In this document: positions 35,054-43,132 of the stretch, piece by piece
Layout of the letters: the number at the start of each line of letters is the position of its first letter
Position numbering within the stretch: the stretch's first letter is position 1
Source of the DNA: an uncultured Bacillota bacterium
GTDB lineage: Bacteria; Bacillota; Clostridia; Oscillospirales; Oscillospiraceae
Length of the DNA stretch: 49,608 bases
Reading direction: 5' to 3'
NCBI GenBank assembly: GCA_947645675.1
Contig: CANSDP010000014.1
Span: 1 to 49,608 of the forward strand
Translations under genes and position numbers: made by a program
The notes under the pieces: model-generated
Told to the model about the DNA's origin: nothing
Databases searched by the model: none
The model's input: only the letters and a program-made list of their open reading frames with translations

Positions 35054-35131
35054 GCAGGGGCGCATAGTATGCGTCCGCAGGCGGCCACAGGACGCCCCTA
35101 CGCGGAAGGCGGATGATATCCACCCCTGCAG
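35054..35131. repeat. GTAGGGGCG palindromic repeat plus half-unit between argD and argF
   Basis: A 48-bp copy (35054-35101; left end GCAGGGGCGCATAGTATGCG, right end GACGCCCCTAC) is followed by a decayed half-unit (GGCGGATGATATCCACCCC, to about 35131). The pair occupies nearly the whole argD-argF gap. Confidence 0.8.
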
Positions 35132-35133
35132 AA

Positions 35134-36312
35134 TTATCCCAGCGTCTCCTTCAAAATGGCAAGGCCCTTGTCCATCTCCTCCTGGGTGATGGTGAGGGGG
35201 GGCAGGAAACGCAGGCCGGGGCCGGCGGTGAGGACCAGCAGGCCGTTTTTGATGAGCTTGGCGGCAAGGTCCCTGTTGGTCCAGCCCTCCTTCACCTCCA
35301 CGCCGGTCATCAGGCCCATGCCCCGGGTCTTGCCCAGACAAGGCAGGGCCAGCTCCTCCACCTGGGCCCGGAGGTAGTCCCCCTTCTCCGTCACCTGGGC
35401 CAGAAAAGCGCCGTCCATTCGGTCCAGTACGTGGCAGGCGGCGGCGGCGGCGATGGGGTTTCCGCCGAAGGTGGTGCCGTGGGTGCCGGGGGTGAAGACA
35501 TCCTGGCACCGCTCATTTGCCATTACGCCGCCGAAGGGCAGCCCCCCGGCGATGCCCTTGGCGAAGGAGACCGCGTCAGGCTGGATGCCGTACTGCTGGA
35601 ATGCGAACAGAGACCCGGTGCGGCCTACGCCGGTCTGGACCTCGTCCACCAGGAAGAGCCAGTCCCGCTTGGCGCACAGGTCCGCCGCCTTCTCCACAAA
35701 CTCCCGGTCCAGAGGCAGCACGCCCCCCTCCCCCTGGATCAGTTCCACCATGACGGCGCAGACGTCGTGGCCCGCCACCTCCTCCAGGCTGTCCATGTCG
35801 TTGGCGCTGGCATAGCGGAAGCCCTCAGTGAAGGGGAAGAAGTAGTCGTGGAACTTGTCCTGTCCGGTGGCGGCCAGGGTGGTGATGGTCCGGCCATGGA
35901 AGGAATTGCGCAGGGTAATCACTGTCCCCCGGCCCTTGCCGTACCGGTCGAAGGACCACTTGCGGGCCAGCTTGATCATAGCCTCGTTGGCCTCCGCCCC
36001 GGAGTTGCCGAACATCACGTTGGACATCCCCGTGCGGGTACACAGCTTCTCCGCCGCTTTGGCGTAGGGCTCGGTATAGAACAGATTGGAGATGTGGGCC
36101 AGCTTGGCGGCCTGGCGGGTCACCGCCTCCAGCCATCCCTGGTCCCCGTGGCCCAATGAGGCCACGCCGATGCCGGCGGTGAAGTCGATATACTCCTTCC
36201 CGTCCACATCCCAGAGGGTGGCTCCCTCCCCCCGGTCGATGGCCACCGGGAACCGGCCATAGGAGTGCATCACATATTGCTCATCCAAATTTTTTATCTC
36301 TTCAAAGGTCAT
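35134..36312 (-). CDS. argD: Acetylornithine aminotransferase
   Basis: 392 aa, class III PLP aminotransferase. NSGAEANEAMIKLAR is the phosphate-binding turn, DEVQTGVGRTG (223-233) carries the pyridine-N Asp, and Lys252 in SFAKGIAGGLP binds PLP. It converts N-acetylglutamate semialdehyde to N-acetylornithine. ATG 36312 has GAGGAGGTC upstream. It is fifth-to-sixth in the arginine operon, separated from argB by a 68-bp repeat. Confidence 0.96.
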   Translation of the reverse strand: MTFEEIKNLDEQYVMHSYGRFPVAIDRGEGATLWDVDGKEYIDFTAGIGVASLGHGDQGWLEAVTRQAAKLAHISNLFYTEPYAKAAEKLCTRTGMSNVMFGNSGAEANEAMIKLARKWSFDRYGKGRGTVITLRNSFHGRTITTLAATGQDKFHDYFFPFTEGFRYASANDMDSLEEVAGHDVCAVMVELIQGEGGVLPLDREFVEKAADLCAKRDWLFLVDEVQTGVGRTGSLFAFQQYGIQPDAVSFAKGIAGGLPFGGVMANERCQDVFTPGTHGTTFGGNPIAAAAACHVLDRMDGAFLAQVTEKGDYLRAQVEELALPCLGKTRGMGLMTGVEVKEGWTNRDLAAKLIKNGLLVLTAGPGLRFLPPLTITQEEMDKGLAILKETLG

Positions 36313-36335
36313 GGAAAAGACCTCCTCATCATTAT

Positions 36336-36403
36336 GTAGGGGCGGCCTGTCGCCCCCTGCCGGGTCCGATGTGTATTCACGGGCGGATAATATCCGCCCC
36401 TAC
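36336..36403. repeat. GTAGGGGCGG palindromic repeat between argB and argD
   Basis: 68 bp. The left end reads GTAGGGGCGGCCTGTCGCCC; the right end reads GGGCGGATAATATCCGCCCC followed by TAC. The two ends are inverted copies of the family terminus. Confidence 0.85.
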
Positions 36404-36416
36404 AAACAAGCCGGTA

Positions 36417-37274
36417 TCAGTTCGTGAGCATGGTCCCGATGCCCGCGTCGGACAGCAGCTCGATCAGAATCGAGTGCTCCACCCGGCCGTCCAGGATGAC
36501 GGCGGATTTGACACCGGAGCGGACGCTCTCCACGCAGCAGTCCACCTTGGGGATCATGCCGCCGGAGATGACGCCCTCCCGCTCCAGGGCGGGGACGGAG
36601 GACAGCTGCAATTCCGGAATCAGGGTGGACTCGTCCTTGGGGTCCCGGAGCAGGCCCCGCACGTCGGTGAGGAGGAGCAGCCGCTCCGCCTCCAGAGCGG
36701 TGGCCAGCTTGGCGGCGGCGGTGTCGGCGTTGATGTTGTAGGACACGTCGGCGTCCACCCCCTGGGCCACGGTAGACACTACGGGGATATAGCCGCAGTT
36801 CAGCGCGTCAAAGACAGGGGCGGCGTCCACCTTGACGATCTCCCCCACCAGGCCGTACTTCTCATTCAGCTGTCTGGCCTGGAACAGCCCGCCGTCCAGG
36901 CCGCACAGGCCGATGGCCCTGCCTCCCAAGCGGTTCAGGGTGGCCACCAGGTTCTTGTTCACCTGGCCGCAGAGAATCTGCTGGACCACCGCCATGGTCT
37001 CCTCGTCGGTATAGCGCAGGCCGTCCACGAAGTGGGACTCGATGTTCAGCCGCTTCAGCATTTGGCTGATCTCCGGCCCGCCGCCGTGGACCACCACCAC
37101 CCGGACGCCCACCAGGGACAGGAGGATGATGTCGGAGATGACGGCGCGGCGCAGCTCGTCAGAGATCATAGCATTGCCGCCGTACTTCACCACCACGGTC
37201 TTGCCGGTGTATTTTTGGATATAGGGCAGGGCCTCGGCCAATACTTGGGCCCGGTCGATTTCAGTAAAAGGCAT
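36417..37274 (-). CDS. argB: Acetylglutamate kinase
   Basis: 285 aa. VVKYGGNAM is the Lys/Gly-rich ATP site near the N terminus, VVVHGGGPEIS follows, and the amino acid kinase fold continues with NINADTAAAKLA and LLLTDVRGLL. It phosphorylates N-acetylglutamate in the second step of the arginine route. ATG 37274 with GGAGGAA is chosen; the upstream ATG at 37289 lies inside the ribosome site. The 93-base gap to argJ holds a GCCGGCCGGTCCGGC hairpin but no repeat. Confidence 0.96.
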   Translation of the reverse strand: MPFTEIDRAQVLAEALPYIQKYTGKTVVVKYGGNAMISDELRRAVISDIILLSLVGVRVVVVHGGGPEISQMLKRLNIESHFVDGLRYTDEETMAVVQQILCGQVNKNLVATLNRLGGRAIGLCGLDGGLFQARQLNEKYGLVGEIVKVDAAPVFDALNCGYIPVVSTVAQGVDADVSYNINADTAAAKLATALEAERLLLLTDVRGLLRDPKDESTLIPELQLSSVPALEREGVISGGMIPKVDCCVESVRSGVKSAVILDGRVEHSILIELLSDAGIGTMLTN

Positions 37275-37367
37275 GAGACATTCCTCCATTTATCGGGTCA
37301 CTTGCCGGACCGGCCGGCGATCAAAAATATCGGTCAGCAAAGAGAACAAGTTTTCTCCTTTCGCGGC

Positions 37368-38591
37368 TCAGGTGCGATAGTCTCCGTTGATCTTCACATA
37401 GTCATAGGTCAGGTCGCAGCCCCAGCACTCGGCGGACTCCTCCCCCTCATGGAGGTCCACGGCAATGACGACCTCCTTCTCGCTCAGGACCTTCTTGGCC
37501 AGCTCCTCGTCAAAGGCCAGTCCGTCCCCCTGCTGGCACACCAGGATGGACCCGGCGGCAGACTGGAAGGAGATATCCACATGCTCTGGGCGGAAGGGGG
37601 CCTTCGAATAGCCCATGGCGCACAGCACCCGGCCCCAGTTGGCATCGGAGCCGAACATAGCCGCCTTCACCAGGGCGGAGCCCACAACGGCCTTGGCCAG
37701 GCGCTCCGCGGACTCCTCGCTCCTCGCCCCGGTCATTTTGCAGGTGACCAGCTTGCTGGCCCCCTCGCCGTCTCCGGCGATGGCCCGGGCCAGGTGGCGG
37801 CAGACGTAATCCAACGCCGCCTTGAAGGTCTCATAGCCTTCGTCCTTCCACTCGATGAGCTCATTGCCCGCCATGCCGTTGGCCAGCACCACGCAGGTGT
37901 CGTTGGTGGAGGTATCCCCATCCACGGTGACCCGGTTGAAGGTCACCGCCGTCACCTCATGGAGGACCTCGGAGAGCAGCTCGGTGGTGATGGCGCAGTC
38001 GGTGGTAATAAAGGCCAGCATGGTGCCCATGTTGGGGTGGATCATGCCGGAGCCCTTGGCGATGGCCCCGATTTTAATCTCCCTGCCCCCCAGCTCAAAG
38101 GAGACGGCAATCTCCTTTTTCACCGTGTCGGTGGTCATGATGGCGGTGGCGGCGGCGTCAGAGCCGTCAGCGTTCAGGGCGGCGGCGGCTTTGGGCAGGC
38201 CGGTCTGAATGGCCTGGATGTTGATGGTCTGGCCGATGACGCCGGTGGAGCAGACCACAAAGTCAGCCGCCTCCCGGCCGGTGGCCTTGGCGGCGAAGGT
38301 GCACATGGCCTCGGCATTCTCATGGCTCATGGGACAGCAGGCGTTGGCGTTGCCGCTGTTGGCCACCACGCCCCAGGCGGTGCCGTCCTCCAGGTGGTCC
38401 ATAGTCACATAGATGGGAGCCGCCTTCACCCGGTTCATGGTGTACACTCCGGCGGCGGCGCACTCCTTGTCAGACAGAATCAGCGCCAGGTCGTTCTTGG
38501 AGGGGCTGCTGCCCTCCTTCACGCCGCAGTGGATGCCGGAGGCCTTGAAGCCCTGAGCGGCGCACACGCCGCCGGTGATCTCTTTTATCAT
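37368..38591 (-). CDS. argJ: Bifunctional glutamate N-acetyltransferase/amino-acid acetyltransferase
   Basis: 407 aa, full length. The self-cleavage region reads KGSGMIHPNMGTMLAFITTD; the nucleophile Thr of the usual A-T-M-L is kept, with Gly instead of Ala before it. It recycles the acetyl group from acetylornithine to glutamate, so no separate argE is needed, and if bifunctional it also primes the cycle with acetyl-CoA. VDGDTSTNDT is present after the cleavage site. It sits between argC and argB in the operon. Confidence 0.96.
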   Translation of the reverse strand: MIKEITGGVCAAQGFKASGIHCGVKEGSSPSKNDLALILSDKECAAAGVYTMNRVKAAPIYVTMDHLEDGTAWGVVANSGNANACCPMSHENAEAMCTFAAKATGREAADFVVCSTGVIGQTINIQAIQTGLPKAAAALNADGSDAAATAIMTTDTVKKEIAVSFELGGREIKIGAIAKGSGMIHPNMGTMLAFITTDCAITTELLSEVLHEVTAVTFNRVTVDGDTSTNDTCVVLANGMAGNELIEWKDEGYETFKAALDYVCRHLARAIAGDGEGASKLVTCKMTGARSEESAERLAKAVVGSALVKAAMFGSDANWGRVLCAMGYSKAPFRPEHVDISFQSAAGSILVCQQGDGLAFDEELAKKVLSEKEVVIAVDLHEGEESAECWGCDLTYDYVKINGDYRT

Positions 38592-38606
38592 AACACTAAC
38601 TCCTAT

Positions 38607-39608
38607 TTACAAATTCAGGCCCTTCGTCTCCTCAAAGCCCAGCATCAGATTCATGTTCTGCACCGCCGCCCCACTGGCCCCCTTGCCCAGGTTATCAAAG
38701 AGAGAGGTGATGGTGAACTGTTCGTCATTTCCTGCCACGATAATGGACAGAGTGTCCCTGCCCTGCTCCATATTGGCATAAATTTTGAAGCCGCTGTCGA
38801 TTCCCGTCTCCGGGTCGGTGGGATCGCCTTCCACCCGGACGATGCCCTCCTCGCCGGCGGTTGAGAGATAAAATTCCCGTATCTTGTGCCAGACGGTCTG
38901 AAGGGGGGACAGATGGAGCATCTCCGCCAGGGCCGGGATATGGTGCAACTGCGACATGTGGAACGAAACGGTGGTCGCCATGCCCTTGTAGTAGTCGTCC
39001 ACAACCGGCACGAACACCGGCGGGGTGGTCAGTCCGCAGCGCAGCTGCATTTCAGGCAGGTGCTTGTGGTTTTGCAGCAGGCCGTAAAGGGCTGGGCTGG
39101 ACAGAGCCAGGGGCCGGTTATCCTGTTCATACTGGGCGATCATCTTCTTCCCGCCGCCGGAATACCCAGTGAGGGAAAAGCAGGTCAGCGCGGCATCGGG
39201 AGGCAGCAGGGCCATGCCCACCAGAGGCTTGACGATGCTGACAAATCCGGTGGCGTGACAGCCCGGGTTGGCCACCCGCTTTGCCTCGGCAATCTGCGCC
39301 CGGTGCAGCCTGGACATCTCCGGAAAGCCATAGGCCCAATCGGGATGGGTGCGGTGGGCGGTGGAGCAGTCAATCACTCGGGTATTCTCGTTGTCGATGA
39401 GGGACACCGCCTCCACCGCGGCGGCGTCGGGCAGGCAGAGAAAGACCAGATCAGCCGCGTTGAGGAGCCTTCTCCGCTCCTCTGTGTCCTTCCGCTTGGC
39501 CGGGTCGATGAGGAGGAGCTCAATGTCCTCCCGCTCTCCCAGACGGTCATAAATTTGGAGTCCTGTGGTACCCTCCTGGCCGTCGATGTATACCTTGGGC
39601 CTGCTCAT
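38607..39608 (-). CDS. argC: N-acetyl-gamma-glutamyl-phosphate reductase (type 2)
   Basis: 333 aa. VYIDGQEGTTGLQIYDRL is the N-terminal NADP-binding start typical of the shorter type 2 subfamily, and NPGCHATGF carries the catalytic Cys. It reduces N-acetylglutamyl phosphate to the semialdehyde. Its ATG overlaps the argH stop by four bases, so it is translationally coupled. Confidence 0.95.
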   Translation of the reverse strand: MSRPKVYIDGQEGTTGLQIYDRLGEREDIELLLIDPAKRKDTEERRRLLNAADLVFLCLPDAAAVEAVSLIDNENTRVIDCSTAHRTHPDWAYGFPEMSRLHRAQIAEAKRVANPGCHATGFVSIVKPLVGMALLPPDAALTCFSLTGYSGGGKKMIAQYEQDNRPLALSSPALYGLLQNHKHLPEMQLRCGLTTPPVFVPVVDDYYKGMATTVSFHMSQLHHIPALAEMLHLSPLQTVWHKIREFYLSTAGEEGIVRVEGDPTDPETGIDSGFKIYANMEQGRDTLSIIVAGNDEQFTITSLFDNLGKGASGAAVQNMNLMLGFEETKGLNL

Positions 39609-40984
39609 GCTCTGGCCTCCACAAACTCCTCAATGAGGGCAATCTGTTTTTCCACGCTCTCCCGGGCGGGGCCGCCGTAGACCTTGCGGCCGTTGACACA
39701 GGCTTTCAGCGACAGAGCCTGATATACGTCGGTGTCAAACAGGCCGGAGATAGCCCGGAAATCCCGGAGGGTAAGGGTATCCAGGGTGTCGCCGGTCTTG
39801 ATGCACAGGTTGACCAGCCGGCCCACGATCATGTATGCCTCCCGGAAGGGCAGGCCCTTCTTCACCAGATAGTCGGCGCAGTCGGTGGCGTTGATGAAGC
39901 CGCCGGCGGCGGCCTTGGCCATATCCTTGGGCCGGACGGTGAGGGTGTCCACCATGGCCGCGAATACAGGCAGGCACAGCTCCACCGTGTCGATGGCGTC
40001 GAAAATGGCCTCCTTGTCCTCCTGCATGTCCTTGTTGTAGGCCAGGGGGAGGCCTTTCATCACGGTGAGCAGGGTGACCAGAGAGCCATACACCCGGCCC
40101 GTCTTGCCCCGGACCAGCTCGGCCACGTCGGGATTCTTCTTCTGGGGCATGATGGACGAGCCGGTGGAGTAGGCATCGTCCAGGTCCACATATTTAAATT
40201 CCCAGGAGCACCAGAGGATGATCTCCTCGGAGAACCGGGACAGGTGCATCATCATAATGGACAGGGCGGACAGCAGCTCAATGGCGTAGTCCCGGTCGGA
40301 AACCGAATCCATGGAGTTATCTGTCGGCTTTTTAAAACCGAGCGTGTTCGCCGTCTCGAACCGATCCACCGGGTAGGTGGAGGTGGCCAGGGCCCCGGCC
40401 CCCAGGGGGCACTCGTCCAGGCGGTCCAGACAGTCCTCCAGCCGGGTGATGTCCCTCTTGAACATGTTGGCGTAAGCCATCATGTAGTGGGCGAAGGTGG
40501 TGGGCTGGGCCCGCTGCATATGGGTATAGCCTGGCATAACGGTGTCCAGATTGGCCCGCGCCTTCTTCATCAGCACCTTCTCCAGCTCCAGCACTTGGCT
40601 GATGATGGCGGGGATCTCCTCCTTCACATACAGCCGGGTGTCCACCGCCACCTGGTCGTTCCGGGACCGGGCGGTGTGCAGGCGCTTGCCGGCCTCCCCC
40701 ACCCGCCGGGTGAGCTCGGCCTCAATGTTCATATGGATGTCCTCGTTGTCCAGGGAGAACTCCACCTGACCGGCCTCGATATCAGACAGAATGGCCTGTA
40801 AGCCGGATACAATGGTGTCCGCCTCATGGGCCTCGATGATGCCGCGCTCGCCCAGCATCCGGGCGTGGGCGATGGACCCGGCAATGTCCTGGCCGTAGAG
40901 CCGGGCGTCGAAGCCGATGGAGGAGTTAAAGTCGTTGACAAGGGTGTCGGTTTCCTTTTGGAACCGTCCGGCCCAGAGTTTCAT
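39605..40984 (-). CDS. argH: Argininosuccinate lyase
   Basis: 459 aa. GSSIMPQKKNPD is the fumarase/lyase superfamily signature; TARSRNDQV and PGYTHMQRAQP complete the substrate site. It splits argininosuccinate to arginine and fumarate, the last step. It follows argG after a 149-base gap that contains a repeat, and it overlaps argC. No ribosome site is needed to settle the start: ATG 40984 has AAGGAGCG. Confidence 0.97.
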   Translation of the reverse strand: MKLWAGRFQKETDTLVNDFNSSIGFDARLYGQDIAGSIAHARMLGERGIIEAHEADTIVSGLQAILSDIEAGQVEFSLDNEDIHMNIEAELTRRVGEAGKRLHTARSRNDQVAVDTRLYVKEEIPAIISQVLELEKVLMKKARANLDTVMPGYTHMQRAQPTTFAHYMMAYANMFKRDITRLEDCLDRLDECPLGAGALATSTYPVDRFETANTLGFKKPTDNSMDSVSDRDYAIELLSALSIMMMHLSRFSEEIILWCSWEFKYVDLDDAYSTGSSIMPQKKNPDVAELVRGKTGRVYGSLVTLLTVMKGLPLAYNKDMQEDKEAIFDAIDTVELCLPVFAAMVDTLTVRPKDMAKAAAGGFINATDCADYLVKKGLPFREAYMIVGRLVNLCIKTGDTLDTLTLRDFRAISGLFDTDVYQALSLKACVNGRKVYGGPARESVEKQIALIEEFVEARA

Positions 40985-41017
40985 AGTAATCGCTCCTTAA
41001 AATACATTGTGACTGCC

Positions 41018-41133
41018 GCCCTCTCGGTCAGCCTTTGGCTGACAGCTCCCCCAGAGGGGGAGCCAAGGGGAGCGCCTCCCGCCTCTCCCAAAGGGGGAGA
41101 GGCCCCAGTGCGCACACTGGGGCGGAGAGGGCC
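41018..41133. repeat. Hairpin-rich repeat between argG and argH
   Basis: A second dispersed repeat type: nested palindromes TCAGCCTTTGGCTGA, CTCCCCCAGAGGGGGAG, CCTCTCCCAAAGGGGGAGAGG-like and CCCCAGTGCGCACACTGGGG, ending against the argG stop. The CCAGT..ACTGG module also occurs at 48268-48320. Confidence 0.75.
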
Positions 41134-42348
41134 TTACAGCTTTCCCTGCTCCCGCAGCGCCTGAACCTTATCAGGCAGGCCCCAGAGGTTGATGAAGCCC
41201 TGGGAGTCTTTCTGGTCGTAGTCGCTCTCCTCGAAGGTGACCAGGTCCTCGGAATAGAGGGTGCAGGGGGAGGTGACGGAGGAGGTGATAATGTTGCCCT
41301 TGTAGAGCTTCAGCTTCACGGTGCCGGTGACATATTTCTGGGTGTCCAGAGCGAAAGCGGACAGCGCCTCCCGCAGGGGGGTGAACCACTTGCCGTTGTA
41401 TACCAGGTCGGCGAAGTCCACGGCCAGCTTGGTCTTCATGTGCTTGGTGTCCTTGTCCAGGGTGATCATCTCCAGCACCTCATGGGCCCGATAGAGGATG
41501 GTGCCGCCGGGGGTCTCATACACGCCCCGGTCCTTCATGCCCACCAGCCGGTTTTCCACGATATCGAGGAGGCCAATGCCGTTCTGACCGCCAAGGCTGT
41601 TGAGCTTGCGGATGATGTCGGAGGCCTTCATCTTCTCGCCGTCAATGGCCACAGGCCAGCCCTTTTCAAAGTCCAGGGTGACGCAGGCGGGGGCGTCGGG
41701 GGCCATGGCGGGGGACACGCCCATCTCCAGAAAGCCGGGCTCGTCGTATTTGGGCTCGTTGGCGGGGTCCTCCAGGTCCAGACCCTCATGGCTCAGGTGC
41801 CACAGATTCTTGTCCTTGGAGTAGTTGGTTTCCCGGGAAATCTTCAGGGGGACGTTGTGGGCCTCGGCATAGTCGATCTCCTCATCCCGGCCCTTGATGT
41901 CCCACTCCCGCCAGGGGGCGATGATTTTGATCTCGGGGGCGTAGCGCTTGATGGCCAGCTCAAACCGGACCTGGTCGTTGCCCTTGCCGGTGCAGCCGTG
42001 GCAGATGGCGTCGGCGCCCTCGGCCTTGGCAATCTCCACCAGCCGCCGGGCAATGATGGGCCGGGCGAAGGCGGTTCCCAGAAGGTAGTCCTCATACTTG
42101 GCTCCCATCATCATAGAGGGGATAATCACTTCGTCCACCATCTGGTCGGTGAGATCCTCCACATAGAGCTTGGAGGCCCCGGTCTTGATAGCCTTTTCCT
42201 CCAGGCCATCCAGCTCGGTGCCCTGACCCACGTCGCCGGAGACGGCGATGATCTCGGGATTGTCATAGTTCTCCTTCAGCCAGGGGATGATGATGGATGT
42301 ATCCAAGCCGCCGGAATAGGCCAGCACTACTTTTTTCACGTTTGCCAT
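41134..42348 (-). CDS. argG: Argininosuccinate synthase
   Basis: 404 aa. The PP-loop ATP-pyrophosphatase motif SGGLDTS is at residues 12-18 ([13 protein letters not shown]), followed by the GQGTELD and [12 protein letters not shown] blocks. It condenses citrulline and aspartate. First gene of argGHCJBDF, with its own promoter and tandem ARG boxes upstream; the divergent HPt gene starts 368 bp away. Confidence 0.97.
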   Translation of the reverse strand: MANVKKVVLAYSGGLDTSIIIPWLKENYDNPEIIAVSGDVGQGTELDGLEEKAIKTGASKLYVEDLTDQMVDEVIIPSMMMGAKYEDYLLGTAFARPIIARRLVEIAKAEGADAICHGCTGKGNDQVRFELAIKRYAPEIKIIAPWREWDIKGRDEEIDYAEAHNVPLKISRETNYSKDKNLWHLSHEGLDLEDPANEPKYDEPGFLEMGVSPAMAPDAPACVTLDFEKGWPVAIDGEKMKASDIIRKLNSLGGQNGIGLLDIVENRLVGMKDRGVYETPGGTILYRAHEVLEMITLDKDTKHMKTKLAVDFADLVYNGKWFTPLREALSAFALDTQKYVTGTVKLKLYKGNIITSSVTSPCTLYSEDLVTFEESDYDQKDSQGFINLWGLPDKVQALREQGKL

Positions 42349-42414
42349 AGGTTTTCTCCTCCAAATTCTCCGGTGCGGCCCTCCATTTCCCGGCCCGCAC
42401 TCTTTTATGAGGAC

Positions 42415-42443
42415 AGCATATCACGCTTTCCCTCGGATTGCAA
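42415..42443 (-). promoter_or_regulatory. Promoter of the arginine operon
   Basis: Minus strand TTGCAA (42438-42443), 17-bp spacer, TATGCT (42415-42420); the leader is about 60 bases. Confidence 0.7.
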
Positions 42444-42503
42444 GTGCTTTTTTGCATGACTATACATTTATCCTCAAATTTATTCCAGATATTTTTCACA
42501 AAA

Positions 42504-42540
42504 ATGAATATTATTCGGTTGTTTATGTATATTTATTCTT
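42504..42540. promoter_or_regulatory. Tandem ARG boxes (ArgR operator)
   Basis: ATGAATATTATTCGGT (42504-42519) and ATGTATATTTATTCTT (42525-42540) resemble the ArgR consensus ATGAATAWWWATTCAT. Their centres are 21 bp apart, as in known ArgR double operators. They lie upstream of the argG promoter, so repression may need looping, or they may act on the divergent promoter. Confidence 0.65.
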
Positions 42541-42605
42541 GCCCGGTAGGGCCGCAATATTTTTTGGCAAACAAGCTTTTTCCTCTAGCCGAGCTCAAAA
42601 AACTG

Positions 42606-42614
42606 TGTTATAAT
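42606..42614 (+). promoter_or_regulatory. Extended -10 promoter of the HPt gene
   Basis: TGTTATAAT: TG extension at 42606-42607 and consensus TATAAT at 42609-42614. The -35 region is weak. Confidence 0.6.
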
Positions 42615-42716
42615 GTAGGCGCTGTCTGCGCTTTACTCATGTTTTAGTCCAAAGCGCCCCGGCCCTGGGACGGGGTCCTCCTGGCGCAAACCTGTAAAGA
42701 AAGGAACGACCAATTT

Positions 42717-43115
42717 ATGGATGAGATTCAGAGCTGTCTGGACGTACTGAGAGAAAACGATGTAGATGTGGATACCGCGGTAGACCGGCTGATGGGCAAC
42801 GACAACCTTTATTTGGAGTTCATCAAGCGCCTGCCGGAGGAGCTGAACCTGGCGACCCTTCGGGATGCCCTGGCTCAGGAGGACGCGGAGTCCTTCCATT
42901 TCCATCTCCACAACCTGAAGGGCTTTGCCGTCAACCTGGGAATTACCGAGATTGCCGAGGCCGCGCAGGCTGGCCTGACCGAGTTCAGAATCAGCCAGTT
43001 CCGCAACATCACCAAGCTGGAGGGGCTTTTGCAGGAAATTGAGGCCTCCGGTGAAAAGTTTGCTTCCGCTCTTGTAGAGATTAAGGAGATTGAAAATGCC
43101 AACAACGATGCTTGA
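42717..43115 (+). CDS. HPt domain protein
   Basis: 132 aa. FHFHLHNLKGFAVNLGITEIAE is the histidine phosphotransfer signature (HxLKGxxxxxG) with the phospho-accepting His65. The N-terminal ~60 residues are helical (LENDVDVDTAVDRLMGND-like), and the C-terminal helix completes a four-helix bundle. HPt proteins relay phosphate between hybrid histidine kinases and response regulators. It lies 17 bases before the response regulator gene, with the two almost certainly cotranscribed, so the REC domain next door is its likely partner. No histidine kinase is in the window. Confidence 0.88.
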   Translation: MDEIQSCLDVLRENDVDVDTAVDRLMGNDNLYLEFIKRLPEELNLATLRDALAQEDAESFHFHLHNLKGFAVNLGITEIAEAAQAGLTEFRISQFRNITKLEGLLQEIEASGEKFASALVEIKEIENANNDA

Positions 43116-43132
43116 GAAAGGAGGCGGAAGGT

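Noticed and set aside
36369..38864. 831-codon open frame opposite argB/argJ
   Set aside because: Spans two real genes in reverse and crosses a repeat, so it is not a gene.
42590..42700. tRNA-like fold upstream of the HPt gene
   Set aside because: No TTCGA T-loop, acceptor stem pairing or CCA end is seen; it is a normal 5' leader.
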